64,000 bases of DNA, taken from positions 13,454,001 through 13,518,000 of the forward strand of contig OX637296.1 of NCBI GenBank assembly GCA_951799445.1, in the 5' to 3' direction. The first letter of the stretch is position 1, and each line of letters starts with the position of its first letter. This document shows positions 22,566 to 33,734 of this stretch, one piece after another. This DNA is from Pseudisothecium myosuroides (taxonomy: Eukaryota; Streptophyta; Bryopsida; Hypnales; Lembophyllaceae). A program made the translations under genes and the position numbers. Below the pieces are notes generated by a model that searched no databases, was not told the origin of the DNA, and saw only the letters and a list, made by a program, of their open reading frames with translations.

Positions 22566-23823
22566 CATTAGAGAAATTTTGACCCCTTTAGAGGGCCACT
22601 TCAAAGTGACCAAACCACTCTATTAATTGCCTGAGATTTAGTAGGGGCATGTAGCCGCAGTGTATTGTCAAATTGTGTGAATATTGCAAAAGACATCATG
22701 ACTCCAATAATGAGGGTGTAGTAGAAGCTTGTTCAATAATCAGCCGCATGAGAATACAAGGTGATTAATTGGCAAATTAATCAAATTCAGTGAAATTAAG
22801 CAAAATGAAGTGGATTTTCATGCTAGTTGCCAAAAAAATTGTAGCACTCTTATGTTTTCCAACTTGCTTCAAAAACCACTTAGACTTGGGTGCTCAAAGA
22901 TGGGAAGAGAAGCTCCTTATGTATACAAGGGGTGGTAGGAGGTAGAACAACCCATGTGGAATATGTAATTTAGAATTTGTAGTTTCTCAACCGCTCATAG
23001 TTAAGTTTAAAGTAGGAATTGTGTTAAAACTAGAATTTCAGACCTCATTTAGGCATAGTAGAATGCTTTTTTCAAAACATTTTGAACTAAACAAAGTTGG
23101 AAAATTATGCTAATTTTCATCTCCAAAAATCTGTTTAAGGTTTAGAGCCTCCAATAAAAAATTATGGAGAAGGCATTTGAAAATGTCAAAGAAAATCTTC
23201 CTTTCAACCCCTTCTCAAATTTTTCCATAACTTTTTATTGGAGGCTCTAAACCTCAAACGGATTTTTGGAGATGGAAAACTAGATTAAATCTCCAATTTT
23301 GTTTATTTCAAAGTGTTTTGAAAAAATTCATTCTACTATGCCTAAATGAGGTCTAAAATTCTAGTTTTAACACAATTCTTGCATTTGACAATGAGTGATC
23401 TCTCTTCTAAATATTCCATACCCTTTGAAACTTCACCATGAACGATTGATTTTTCTATAAAAATAACCTCTTCACCTTTCATCTTCACCATTTGTCAATG
23501 AATTCAGTCTATGATGATGCCATCTTAAAAAAAAATGTATAGTAAATGTCCTTGGACTATTTTTGACATTTGCTTTTTTTTCCATAACTTGGTTAGAAAA
23601 CAAGGTACGCAAAAATCAAGGTTAAGGTGCATTACAATACTTGAACTCTGATTATTTAACTACTTGTACTTGGGTTTCAAACGACTGACAGTTATCAAAC
23701 ATCGCAACTTCAAGTGATCGACTATAGGGGAAAAACAAATCATGAAGCAAAGTTAAATGTAATTGTGGGGTCCTTTCAGCTATTCTAGAGTGGCCCTCCG
23801 AAGGGTTGATAATTTCTCTAATG
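22566..23823. mobile_element. Large CATTAG-TIR element with palindromic core
   Basis: The ends are CATTAGAGAAATTTTGACCC and the inverse of CATTAGAGAAATTATCAACC, with inner AGAGGGCCAC and GTGGCCCTCC. The core (23010-23384) is a foldback. Related large forms are 973-3118 and 25464-27382. No transposase frame. Confidence 0.55.
23010..23384. repeat. Palindromic (foldback) unit
   Basis: Arms of about 180 bp start with GAATTGTGTTAAAACTAGAA on the left and its inverse on the right, meeting near 23195. Two further copies are at 26551-26935 and 50485-51066. Confidence 0.7.
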
Positions 23824-24545
23824 ATTTATTGTAGCCATCACTCAACGTGACCAATCTAGACTCTAGAGTTGTCAAGCTTTGTCAAGCTTTGTATCAGCCA
23901 CTGGATCACAGAGGAAAGACCATCCGGCTAGCCAATGATTTTGTTTGTATTATAACTAAATTGTCTACCAGGGATTCCGGAGGGATTTAACGCTCTCCTT
24001 ATAGGAAAAATAAGAGCCCAATTAACAATGTTATGTGCATGTCCATTGTATGAATGCAAAGACTATAGAATTTACTTATCAAGTCTATCATTGATTGATT
24101 GGAAGCCACTTAAAGTTGGAAAATTGAACAATTTTAATTTTTTTATAGAATATTTTTATTATTTTTAAAGATACAAACAACAAAAGTATCTATATTCTTG
24201 AACATTTATATTATCCTATTTTTGTGCATCACTTAAATTGGAGATTTTTTAGAGAGATCCTTTTTATTCCAAATGCATGTGGTTCCAAAAAATGACTATC
24301 ATTAAATAGGAAAGCTAAACCTTCAAGGGACCATTAATTTAAGAATGAACCAAGTCAATTCCCGTGTCACTTCATGTGCACCACATGGTTTAAGAGTTGA
24401 CCATGTTAATTCTATATGAATTATTATATTATTAAATTATTAAAACATCATCTATTTATGTAAAAATGTTATTGATATTCCATGTCATCTCTACATTGCA
24501 AGAAATGGAAGCAACCCCATGGAGGGCTCAAATTTCTTCTAAAGT
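23824..24545. repeat. Interspersed repeat copy 2, right part, plus unassigned 200 bp
   Basis: 23824-24026 is unassigned and contains a doubled TGTCAAGCTT. From 24027 the sequence matches 3225-3764 and 43460-44793, ending in GGAGGGCTCAAATTTCTTC. Confidence 0.45.
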
Positions 24546-25463
24546 AGTCTACTCTTAAAGCGACCATTTAAGAATTGTTTGCCTTTTGGGGGAAGCTAAA
24601 CTCCTTGAAACAATTTTTAGTAAAATTTCATAGGATAAAAAATGAAATTGGCATCTACCCCATGTCATTTCATATTTTTTGGACCTTCATGGAATTAGTT
24701 ACAAATTTTTGAAGTTGAAATACAGTGGTCACTAGAACCGACCACCTCCTAAAATGTACAAAATTTATACATTGAAGATAGCACTATGATTGATTTTAGA
24801 GGCCAATCGATTTTAGAACAAAATACCTTAAGATAGAGGCACATCAAAGCGTCCCTAGACCCAATGGTATGCCTTTCTGGGAAGAAGAGTCATTTTAGAA
24901 CCTAAATGTAGACATACCAAATATAGCTTATTATTTGTTGACCGAAATGATAAGTCATGTATGGTCCACCTAGATTTGCGTTTTAGGGTGATTGCAAGAA
25001 TCACTTGCATTATTTGTTGTCTTTTTTATTTTCAGCATTTTAGTACTTTTTGTACTACAAGTCACCTTCAATACTATTGAGGGCATGGAACATAAAATTT
25101 GGATGGTAGACTGGATTTCAAATCTAATATTTTGACAACTTGTGATGTTCATCATTGGATGGTAAGGATGGACGGCAATACTTAATTTGCCATAAAAAAT
25201 AATTCACATTGACAAATTAAAGGCACTATAGGCCCCAAGCAATACTATTGAGTCTTTTTGTGTACCTTGGAGTACTATTTTGAGCCATAGGCTACAATAT
25301 ACAGTAAAAAATGAGACTTTCACATTTCTATTTTTTAAAATTAGAAAATGCACTTGAAAATTTTATTTTAAAAGTGGACATTGTTGCCAACGAGAGTAAA
25401 GAAAGAAGATTTAAGTTGGAACTAAAAAACCATTTTTAATTCAACATAAAATCAACCCTGAAT
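24546..25463. other. No gene or recognised repeat ends
   Basis: AT-rich sequence with frequent stops in all frames. Confidence 0.3.
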
Positions 25464-25468
25464 CATTA

Positions 25469-26091
25469 CAGTAGAATTGGTACATAGTGTTGGGTGATAG
25501 TTAGTGTTGTTTCCTGTTTTTTACCCCCAACACTATTTTCCAACTTATGTGTAAATAGTGTAGGGGCACTTAATTCCCGCAATCAAACTTTGGCCCTTCC
25601 CTGGGAAACTATAATTTCCGCCTCCTGTCGTCAAATTTTGGCCCTCCCTTCTCTAGAAAACTTTCTTTTTTGCTTGCTTCCTTGTCCCGCTCTTCCCTTG
25701 TCCGGTGACCACCTTGGAGAGATTGCGAGGAGAGGTGGAGAGCTCTCCGGTCCATCAAGGGCGCTCCTTCCCACAGCTTGATTTCAAACTTCCAACGTGT
25801 ATATCTTTTTATTGAGGTATGTGATTGAACATTGAATGACACCATTGGATTTGTCTTTCTCTCCTCTATTTCCTCTGAAAAATAGGGGTTTTTTTTTTGG
25901 TCGCCATGAAATTTTTTAGCATTTCAACATTTCAACATTTCATTGTCTATTTCAAGAATTCAGCATTCAATCATTATAGAGCTAAAATAGTATTAGAATG
26001 GGTAAATAATGTTCTAACACTAACCTTGCAAATCACAATTAGTGTTATTGTTGACAATTAGTATAGCCAACACTATTTATTAATTTTAGTG
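25469..26091. mobile_element. TA-flanked (Tc1/mariner-like) MITE
   Basis: TA at 25467-25468 and 26092-26093 flanks CAGTAGAATTGG...ATAGTGTTGG on the left and, inverted, CACTAAAATTAA...ATAGTGTTGG on the right. Removing it with one TA restores the CATTAGAGAAAA terminus of the host element. A TA duplication suggests Tc1/mariner/pogo affinity. No transposase frame is visible. Confidence 0.65.
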
Positions 26092-26550
26092 TAGAGAAAA
26101 AGTCAGGCCTCTGGAGGGCTGCTCCACAACCTTCTGAGGACCCCAGAGTTAACCTTTTTTTTGGCTTAAGGATATATACTTCCCCTATTCTCATTCACCG
26201 TCCATCGGGACGTTGAATGACTGTCAGGGGCTCTAAATTTGAGTTTAAGTGTTCAATAATCAGAATTAAGGTACTTTGACGCACCTTAATCTAATTACTG
26301 AACACTTTAAAATTGAATGCTAACTGAACTCTAACCAAGAGTTGGAAAAAAATGCAAATGTCAATGAAGTATGTTTTTCACATTGCCATCAATTTTTTTT
26401 TTATGGCGATGTGAAAGACTAACTTCATTGGCACTTGGTGAGATTGAAGGGTGAAGAGGTTGTTTTTATAACAAAATCAATTGTCCATCATGAATTGCCA
26501 AAGAATATGGGATAGTTTGAAGTTGAAAGATTAGTCGCTCATTATCAAAA

Positions 26551-26935
26551 TGCAGGAATTGTGTTAAAAGTTAAATTTTAGACCTCATTTAAGCATAGTA
26601 AAATAACTATTTTGAAAAAAAATTGAACTAAAAATAGGTGAGGAATTAAGCTAAATTTTATCTCCAAAAATCGATTTGAGGTTTAGAGCCTCCAAACAAA
26701 AGTTATGAAGAAAATTCAAAGAAGGTGTTTGAAAATGTCCAAAAAAATATCCCATCCAACCCCTCTCAGAATTTTATCTATAACTTTTATTTGGAGTCTC
26801 AAAATCTCAAACGGATTTTTGTAAATAAAATTTAGCTTAATTACACAACTTTTTTTAGTTCAAAGTTTTTTCAAAATAGTTATTCTACTATGCCTAAATG
26901 AGGTCTAAAATTTAACTTTTAACACAATTCCTGCA
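26551..26935. repeat. Palindromic (foldback) unit, perfect ends
   Basis: Both ends read TGCAGGAATTGTGTTAAAAG inward. The arms are about 190 bp and meet near 26743. Same unit as 23010-23384. Confidence 0.7.
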
Positions 26936-27801
26936 TTTGGCTTAACTATGAGTGGTTGAGTTCCAATTAATCCTAATTTACATATCCCACATGGATTGCT
27001 TGACCTATTACTACCCCAATCCTATAAAGAGCTTCTCTTCTCATCTCTAGACTCACAAAATGAATCAAGTGGCTTTTCAAGCTAGTTTCTTTTGGCAACT
27101 AGCTTCAAAAGCCACATAATTTTGGAATATGTCCATGTGTTTAAAAAAAAAAATCACTTCATTTGGTGTAATTGAACCTAGTTGGACTAATTTGTCAATT
27201 AAACAAATTGTACTTGGTTGTCTTGTACTCTGCTGCCTTGACGGAGGTCTTGACATTTTTGGCGAAAGTCAGATCGGGTGAAGTTCGTGATACTAAGAAT
27301 CTCTAGGGCCAGCGATGACATGGATATTCACAAGGATGTCACTTTGGAGCGGCTCTCCAGAGGCCCGGTTCTTTCTATAATGTATAGTACACTTTAGGCT
27401 AATGTAAAACACACTTAGAACATGTTTTTGGAAATCCCTCTTCTCAAAAGGTGTATTCCTATTAGAAGAACTAGTCTACCCAATATGATAATGTAACTCT
27501 TCAAAAAAGTACTCAATAGTGGGTGATTGCAAGAAAGACTAGTACTGTTTTGCATTACACTTGTAGTGATGGATTTGTCATGTGCTATATCTTTTGAAGC
27601 ATGAATCCAATCAACTTGAAATTTTTATTAGAGATGGCTAACTTGATACTATTCAGACCCCTTGTTTTTCAAAAAAAATTCAAAAATCATTTTATATTTC
27701 AATTTCAATTTAGCTAATTTGTCACACTTAGCGGTTTAAGGGGTTTTAGTACTGCTAGGGAGCATCCAAAATTAATGATCTAGAGTTGAAATTTTTGTGA
27801 T

Positions 27802-28915
27802 CATTAGAGAAAATTCAGCCCTCCTAAGGGATGCTCTAGAGTGACAAACCAAGCTATTTCAAAGCTTGGTCTGTTACTCTAGAAAAGGGTCGTTGCAAGA
27901 AACACCTGCTGGTTTTGGCTCAAAACGGCCATAGCAATTGAGTATTGTGGCTTTTGGAATAATTTTTTTTTAAATAAAATAAAATATGGGTAATTTGTAA
28001 AGCATTAAAAAAATGATATGTGCAAAAATTCAGCCCTAAAATTTTTTATCTCTAAGAGTTATGCACGGTCAAAGAGGGTTGAAAAATGCAAGAAAATAGA
28101 CACTTTGGAATTTAATTCTTAGAAAATAGTAAAAAAAAAACTAAAAAATCTAAAAAAAAAAAATTTTTTTTTCTAACTTATAGATGCTCCTTTTCACCAA
28201 TTTTCACCTTTGGAAAAATAAAATTGTGTTCTAGCGCAAAGGTAGTGCACTTTGAACACATGAGGAAAGTGGAAAATTTACTATTTTTAGAAAATCCTTG
28301 ATAGGCTTGTGTAACTTTAATAGAAGTCCTTGTATACCAATTTTGAGCTTCAAATTTGCATTTTTGGATTAAAAATAGTACTAAAATCCTTCAAAATGGC
28401 CGAGAAAATGGCCAAGGTAGACATCCAATTGAGGGTTGTTTAAAAATAGTAAAATATTTTTTTTTAAAACAAAAATTATTCAACATCTAAAACTACTACA
28501 TGTACCTTCATTTCAAGTTTTATAGAAAATGGACAAATGATACAAAAGTTATGAGCAAAAAACCACCTATCCAAAGTCAGGGGGACAAAAAAAGGACAAG
28601 TGTTTCTTGCAATCACCCAGAAGTGCCGCAGTGAGTAGTCAGCCAAGCTCATTGCTCGCCAAAACAGTCAGACTTCGCAATTCATTTTTTTTCATTTTTT
28701 CATTTTTTTATTTTTTCATTTTTTAAAAGATTAATTAATTAATTTTTTAAATAAATTTTAAAATCTTAAAACTCAGTTCTTGTGCCATTGCCACTAAAAT
28801 TTCAGATGGGCAGGAATAGGGGGAAAATGATTTTTTCAGCCCAAAAAAAACAAATTTCATGGTACCTTTGAGGGCTGTGGAGCAGCCCTCCAGAGGCTTG
28901 AAATTTTCTCTAATG
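27802..28915. mobile_element. CATTAG-TIR element, middle of three nested
   Basis: The ends are CATTAGAGAAAATTCAGCCC and the inverse of CATTAGAGAAAATTTCAAGC. The host sequence resumes at once on both sides. It contains the complete element 27887-28618 and is closely related to 49615-49982. Confidence 0.7.
27887..28618. mobile_element. GGGTCGTTGC-type element, innermost of three nested
   Basis: The ends are GGGTCGTTGCAAGAAACACC and CTTGCAATCACCC inverted; 732 bp, the same length as 57206-57937. The flanks AAAA and AGAA are compatible with a decayed 4-bp duplication. Non-coding. Confidence 0.7.
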
Positions 28916-29622
28916 TCTTTTGCCACAGTAGAAAGTCTTCTTTTTGCTAAAGGAAATTTAAAAATATTTTATTTTATGTCCTCCACATGCGTGCGAACAG
29001 GGCTCCCTTGCGCTTACATTTCTGAACATTGAAGATGGTTTGAAGATCACTCTTTTGGTGAAATCTCTTTGTTATAAAGTTCTCCCAAACTGCTAGTTTT
29101 TAGTTTAGTTTTTTTTTTAAATTCCTATTTTTTACAAATTAAAATGTGAAAGTACCTATTTTCATGAGATTTTGCACTTTTCTAGTTCTCTTGCTTAGAA
29201 AAATTTTCTACAATTTTCCTTCATAGGGTACCTTCTTCTTAAAAGTGTGTACATTAAAAATATTTTTCACATTTTTTTAAAATTGTTTTTCTAATTATAT
29301 AGTAATCTTGAAGAAAAAAAAAGGTGAGTATTGTAGAAAATGCTATGAAAACTGGTTGGTGTTTCTTGCACTCGCCCTAGTACTAAAACCCACCAAAATT
29401 GTATGTGTGACATATATTCAAAATTCAATCTCACCTATTGAATTAATTTTGAAAAAATTGAAATAATTCAAGTATATTTTCTATTGCTATAGGAAGCTGC
29501 TTCATGTTCATTCAATCATTTTTGCAATTTTTATGGCACAAAACAGCTTCTACAATAAATGTGTGACAGCAAATAGGATAAGTGTTCCTCGCAATTATCC
29601 TTCAAAATTACTCCCCTGCTTA

Positions 29623-30008
29623 GAACATCGCCACGGCTACTCACCAAAGGCACTGACACCGGACAATGAGGGGGCTGTGGCTTGGAAAGTGCCCCCACGG
29701 CACGCTCGCCAAGGGCAAAATATGCCCGGCCACTTCCAAAAATGAAGAAGGCATAGGCAAATGGAGACTCTTGAACGCGGCTCACCAAGCAATAAAATAA
29801 TCTTTTGAATCCCACCTTTTGAAAGCTTCTCTTCAAAAGTCAAAGACATTCTTCTTAAAACAATAAAACAATAAGTATGGTGCACCTTTTGGCCACTTTG
29901 CAAGTGTTGCCGTGGGGCCGTGGCTCGTCAATCCAAATGACGGCAGGACAACCAAAGAAAATTCCTCATTTGGCGCCCTCTTTCCGCGGCGTAGCTGTGG
30001 GGATGCTC
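29623..30008. mobile_element. PIF/Harbinger-like MITE, GC-rich
   Basis: The ends GAACATCGCCACGGCTAC and GTAGCTGTGGGGATGCTC are inverted repeats (14 of 18 matching). TTA at 29620-29622 and 30009-30011 forms the 3-bp duplication. It sits just upstream, in plus coordinates, of the conserved peroxidase B 3' flank. Overlapping open frames are incidental. Confidence 0.6.
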
Positions 30009-30039
30009 TTAGAAAGGGATATATGACATAATTTTGCTA

Positions 30040-30779
30040 TTCACAAGTGCAGTACCATCAATGAAAGTGTGACAAGTTTACTTTTTTCCAGAAGATCCTA
30101 AAAGACGCCTGCAAAGATTCCAAATCAAGAGCAATAACTTGATTTTATAATCTCGTTGCCCTCGTGGGGTTCCCAATTTGTCTTCCAAATCTTAGTCCCA
30201 ATCACGCTGAAGATCGACATCACGCTGAGAACGGTGACAGGCCAGGTCGTAACAATTCTTATCACAAATGTTTACATGTTGACAAAAGAACCTTCCCAGC
30301 CCAGCTTCCGGACTGCCTCTGGAAGTTAGCTACATACAGTACGTGCTTACCAATTCAAGGGAGCTTCACAATTGATAGAAAGAGTTCCCTTGCCTGAAGA
30401 GCAGATTACAGTCTCTCAAACTCACAAATACATACACTGAACCACTTGAACACATCTTAAAATCGCACTTCAGAAGCAACGTCAATTTCTTTAAATTTTC
30501 GTATAATGGCGCAGTGAACTGGGTGGATATCCTAGCTCAGAGGTCCACAATGTTGTGATGGAATGCCATTTGCATATGAACTTACCCAAGCTAATGCAAA
30601 TTAATACCCTAATGGAGATTGGAATACCGTCAATGTAACGGAATCGTAGTCTAAGCTCAATAAATCTGTACAAGGGATCGAACCACTAACTAATCGATCC
30701 CATCATTAAGTGCCGTCAAGAACTTGAATTTCCCTAAAGGAGTTCCATTTCTCTGGGATCCCTAAAACGTAAAATTCAA
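30040..30779 (-). other. 3' flank of peroxidase B
   Basis: This aligns with the flanks of A and C and lacks the MITE found at 3948-4112. From 30515 onward it is identical, but for one base, to 45990 onward in copy C. Confidence 0.6.
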
Positions 30780-32040
30780 TTAAGCTGTTTCGCAAATGGC
30801 TCGGACAGTTCCAGATGTCAGTACGCCGATGCGTCCCATGGCCACCATGGACGTGCCGAAATCGGCTCCAAAGGTGGTCGGAGAGGCCGCCAGTGTGTTG
30901 ACGCGGCCGCTGGTGCTGGCGTCGTTTCCGATTTCCTGGTCGATGCGGAGAACGCCTCGGCTCGCCTGGAGCTTCTGGAAGTAGCTTGTGTCGAATCTGA
31001 ACTCCGAATCCTCGTCCAGGGCGACGTTGGTGAGGCCGCCGCTCACGTTGGGACAGAGCGCCTGCAGCGTCGTTAAGTAAGTGGTGTCGAGACTGGGGTC
31101 GGGAAGGCCCGTGCCCTTGAAGTTGTACAAGCGGTCCACGAAGAACTGACACTGGGTGACGCCCACTGTGTGTGCACCTGCATGTCCAATTCCAAATTCT
31201 CAGTCCATGTTCAATAAAACTTCACCATATTAAACTCTTGTTTCATTTCCTCTATGGTAAAGTCTTAAAACTCCCTGATTTAGTATGAGTTAGTCTCGAA
31301 AAGAGGGACACGTTTATTAGAGAGGGGAATTAATTACCGGTAAGGGTGACCATGTCTTCTTGTGTGAGACCAAGATCGGTGAAGAATGGAGTGGCTTCAG
31401 CGACGGTCATGTTTGGACTGGGTAACTTGATGCTCGTTCCGGGGGCGGTGCCATCGAAGCGACCCGTTTCTGCACTGTAGGAAGCTCCACCAAGCTGCAC
31501 AAACAGGACAGACTTTCATTAGCACTATCAACGGGCTACTCAGACACTCTCAAGGAGAATTGAAACTGAAGCTGATTGATACGTGACATGCAATTTTACG
31601 CTAAGCCGTGTTGGTATTTGCAACGGCAAGAGACGATTGCTCACAATTTCGACGGAGTCGCGAGCAGCAAGCGCAACAATGTCGGCACATGAAACCACTC
31701 CAGGGCAACTGGCTTCCAGCTGAGACTTGGCATCGCTGATGACGCTGTAGCCTCTCACAGACAGGTTGGGCGGCGCCGTTTGTTCCGTGCCAGCACCAGT
31801 CAGGAGTATGGAAGCATCGCAGCCCTCCACGAAGCAGTCGTGGAAGTGCAAGCGGATGATACTAGCGGCGATGGTTCTGTCAGAGGAGGCAGCTGACTGC
31901 ACCGCAGTCTTCACAATCGATTCAGCGCTACTGCACGAGGTGTCGTAGAATCCCACTTGCAGAGCTCCTTGGGTTCCATGAAACTGCAAAGACGCGGCAA
32001 TCAGAATGGTCGCGAGCTGCAACAACACTCGAGCAGCCAT
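30780..32040 (-). CDS. Class III secretory peroxidase, copy B (3 exons)
   Basis: The exons are complement(30780..31177, 31338..31494, 31645..32040), giving 316 residues. Introns are 150 bp and 160 bp with the same phases and splice sites as copy A. The ATG at 32040 opens a 25-residue signal peptide followed by [11 protein letters not shown]. Distal Arg63/His67, proximal His187 and all eight cysteines are present. It differs from A at residues 2, 37, 45, 53, 58, 122, 159, 223, 232, 245 and 252, none of them catalytic. An in-frame upstream extension to 32166 exists, but the conserved start next to the signal peptide is preferred. The predicted product is a haem peroxidase secreted to the apoplast. 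The three-exon layout lacks the first intron common in flowering-plant members. Confidence 0.93.
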
Positions 32041-32870
32041 GTCGCACCCTTTTTGCGCAAATTTGACGGAAGCTTGAATTAAACAGGGCGTAGTCGATCG
32101 AATCACGTGTCTGGAATCTGATTTCAGAAAACTTAGATGAGGCCGGGATCGATATCGATCGATCAAGCAAATTGATCCTCGTCGATCTTCAGAGCAATTC
32201 AGCTAGCTAGGCACCCTCAGAGTACAGCTCGTAATGCTGCAGCATGATGGTTGAAGTTTAAACTTTGGATCGGAGTGCTGCTGGGATGCAAATCCAACTG
32301 GAGGGTATCGATCTATTTCTGAAGAGATTGATTCGCGAGCTAGTAATTGATTGCTGAACAGCGCAAGCAATTCAAGCCAAGGTCGGATTGTTGAACACCC
32401 AAGGTCGATCTGATAGTTCAAGTGACGACCTCTTCCCAGACGATCAACCTTTATACTCCAATCCATGGCGCGTTCCAAAAGGAACGTTATTACCACTAGA
32501 CACACGTCATTCGAATTCGCAGAAATTTCGGTAGCAAGGATCCCAGATCGATGGATGTACGCCCACACACCGAATTTCAAACCGACAAATTACAGGAGGT
32601 TGCCAGATTCAAAAGCCGGGATCCGGTGTTGACCCTAGAGGACGTACTGTACAGATCGACAGAAGCGCGGCAAAGCCGCAGTCAGCAAAAGAGAAACCGT
32701 GACTAGAGTCCCTTGCTAGCTCCGTTCGTCGGGCGTCGGGTGGAACCGAGTTACATGGAACGTACAGTACAGCCAAAGCCAGCTAGCCTGACAGTGAGTG
32801 TGAGAGTTCGTGAGCAAGGTGCAATGATTTGTCCTAGTACGCTAAAAACTGTTTTTAGTGTCATCGATAT
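32041..32870 (-). promoter_or_regulatory. Upstream region of peroxidase B with TATA box
   Basis: TATAAA on the minus strand lies at plus-strand 32450-32455, 410 bp before the ATG. The region aligns with those of A and C with visible substitutions and small indels. It ends where a pogo-like element is inserted at 32878. Confidence 0.5.
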
Positions 32871-32877
32871 TCAACTA

Positions 32878-33635
32878 CAGTAGAACCTCTCTTGTGAAAG
32901 CCTAGAAAGGCTGGGAGGGGGGCGGAAGCCCCCTTCAAATAAACATAACAAACATGATTACAAGAAGGTGGGGGGCACAGTGAAGTGCCACACACCATTT
33001 CCAGAAGAGCAAAAACGCGGTGTCCATTCCGCAGCAAAAATGTTCTCTAACTGTAGGAGTGTCTCTCTATCCTTGATGACTAAATGAAAATGCTTCCATA
33101 TTGCCATTCCAGCATGGATGGTAGAGATCCAAGTAGATCGAAGGATACGTGGAATACTAAAGTCCTGTCCTGCATCATAACGCTTACTGCACCTCTCAGT
33201 CCATATGTGCCAGACTAGAAAACACCTTAATAAATCCCAAGGCTGATTATCATAGATAAATTTGCTAGTTTTACCTGTAGTAGACGTAGTAATGTTGCCT
33301 AACAAGGCAATTTGAAGTGAATCAATAATAGGAGAGTTCGACTGAGCTGCAAGGTTGTTAAACTTTTGCCATAAGTAGAACCTCTCTAAGTTGATAAACC
33401 TCTGTAAACTAATCATGTCAGACCGGTCCCGGACTGGGCCATATAACAAAGGCTGTGACTAAAAATGACCCTCTCTAAGTCAATAAACCTCTATAAACCA
33501 ATCTGTCAAACCGGTCCCAGATTGGGCCACATAACAAAGGCTATGACTAAAAATGACCCTCTCTGAGTCAATAAACCTCTATAAACCAATCTGTTAGACC
33601 GGTCCGGGACTGATCAACTTAAAGAGGTTCTACTG
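32878..33635. mobile_element. Emigrant/pogo-like element, 758 bp
   Basis: TA at 32876-32877 and 33636-33637 flanks CAGTAGAACCTCTCT and GAGGTTCTACTG. These are close to the known Emigrant/pogo ends (CAGTNNAACCTCTA). Three degenerate subterminal repeats of about 85 bp (near 33375, 33460 and 33550) each contain CCTCTRTAAACYAATC followed by ACCGGTCC. Copy C has the uninterrupted site (TTCAACTACTTACTCAAG near 48298-48315). Confidence 0.75.
32958..33449 (-). pseudogene. LINE-like C-terminal fragment captured in pogo-like element
   Basis: An open frame of 163 codons contains PWDLLRCFLVWHIWTERCSK followed by STWISTIHAGMAIWKHF. This resembles the region after the reverse transcriptase in plant non-LTR retrotransposons (W.IW..R pattern). 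There are no reverse-transcriptase or RNase H catalytic motifs. Its first residues come from the element's subterminal repeat. It could be a captured host fragment instead. It is not a pogo transposase. Confidence 0.35.
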
Positions 33636-33734
33636 TACTTACTCACTCAAGGCTATAACTTTTAAGTTAACAGAAGACAAATCTTTTTAAGTCTTCATCA
33701 CCTAAGGGGACCAAAAGTGTTCTCTTATAGTTTC

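Larger units (their letters stand above)
25464..27382. mobile_element. Large CATTAG-TIR element with two inserted units
   Basis: The left terminus is CATTA/GAGAAAAAGTCAGGCC, split by the TA-flanked element 25469-26091. The right terminus is the inverse of CATTATAGAAAGAACCGGGC. Inner motifs are CTCTGGAGGGC and CTCTCCAGAGG. It contains the foldback 26551-26935 and shares its backbone with 973-3118. Non-coding. Confidence 0.5.
27521..29377. mobile_element. GGGTGATTGC-type element, outermost of three nested
   Basis: The left end GGGTGATTGCAAGAAAGAC is flanked by TAGT (27517-27520). The right end GCACTCGCCC is followed by TAGT (29378-29381). The backbone 27521-27801 plus 28916-29377 matches 1-731. 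It is interrupted by the CATTAG element 27802-28915. Confidence 0.7.

Noticed and set aside
30706..31152. 148-codon minus-strand frame overlapping peroxidase B exon 3 (same at 46181 and 4879)
   Set aside because: Out of frame with the peroxidase; composition is Arg/His/Pro-rich and arises from the correct frame's codon bias.
32041..32166. Upstream in-frame extension of peroxidase B
   Set aside because: It would bury the signal peptide, and copy A lacks the same extension, so the ATG at 32040 is preferred.
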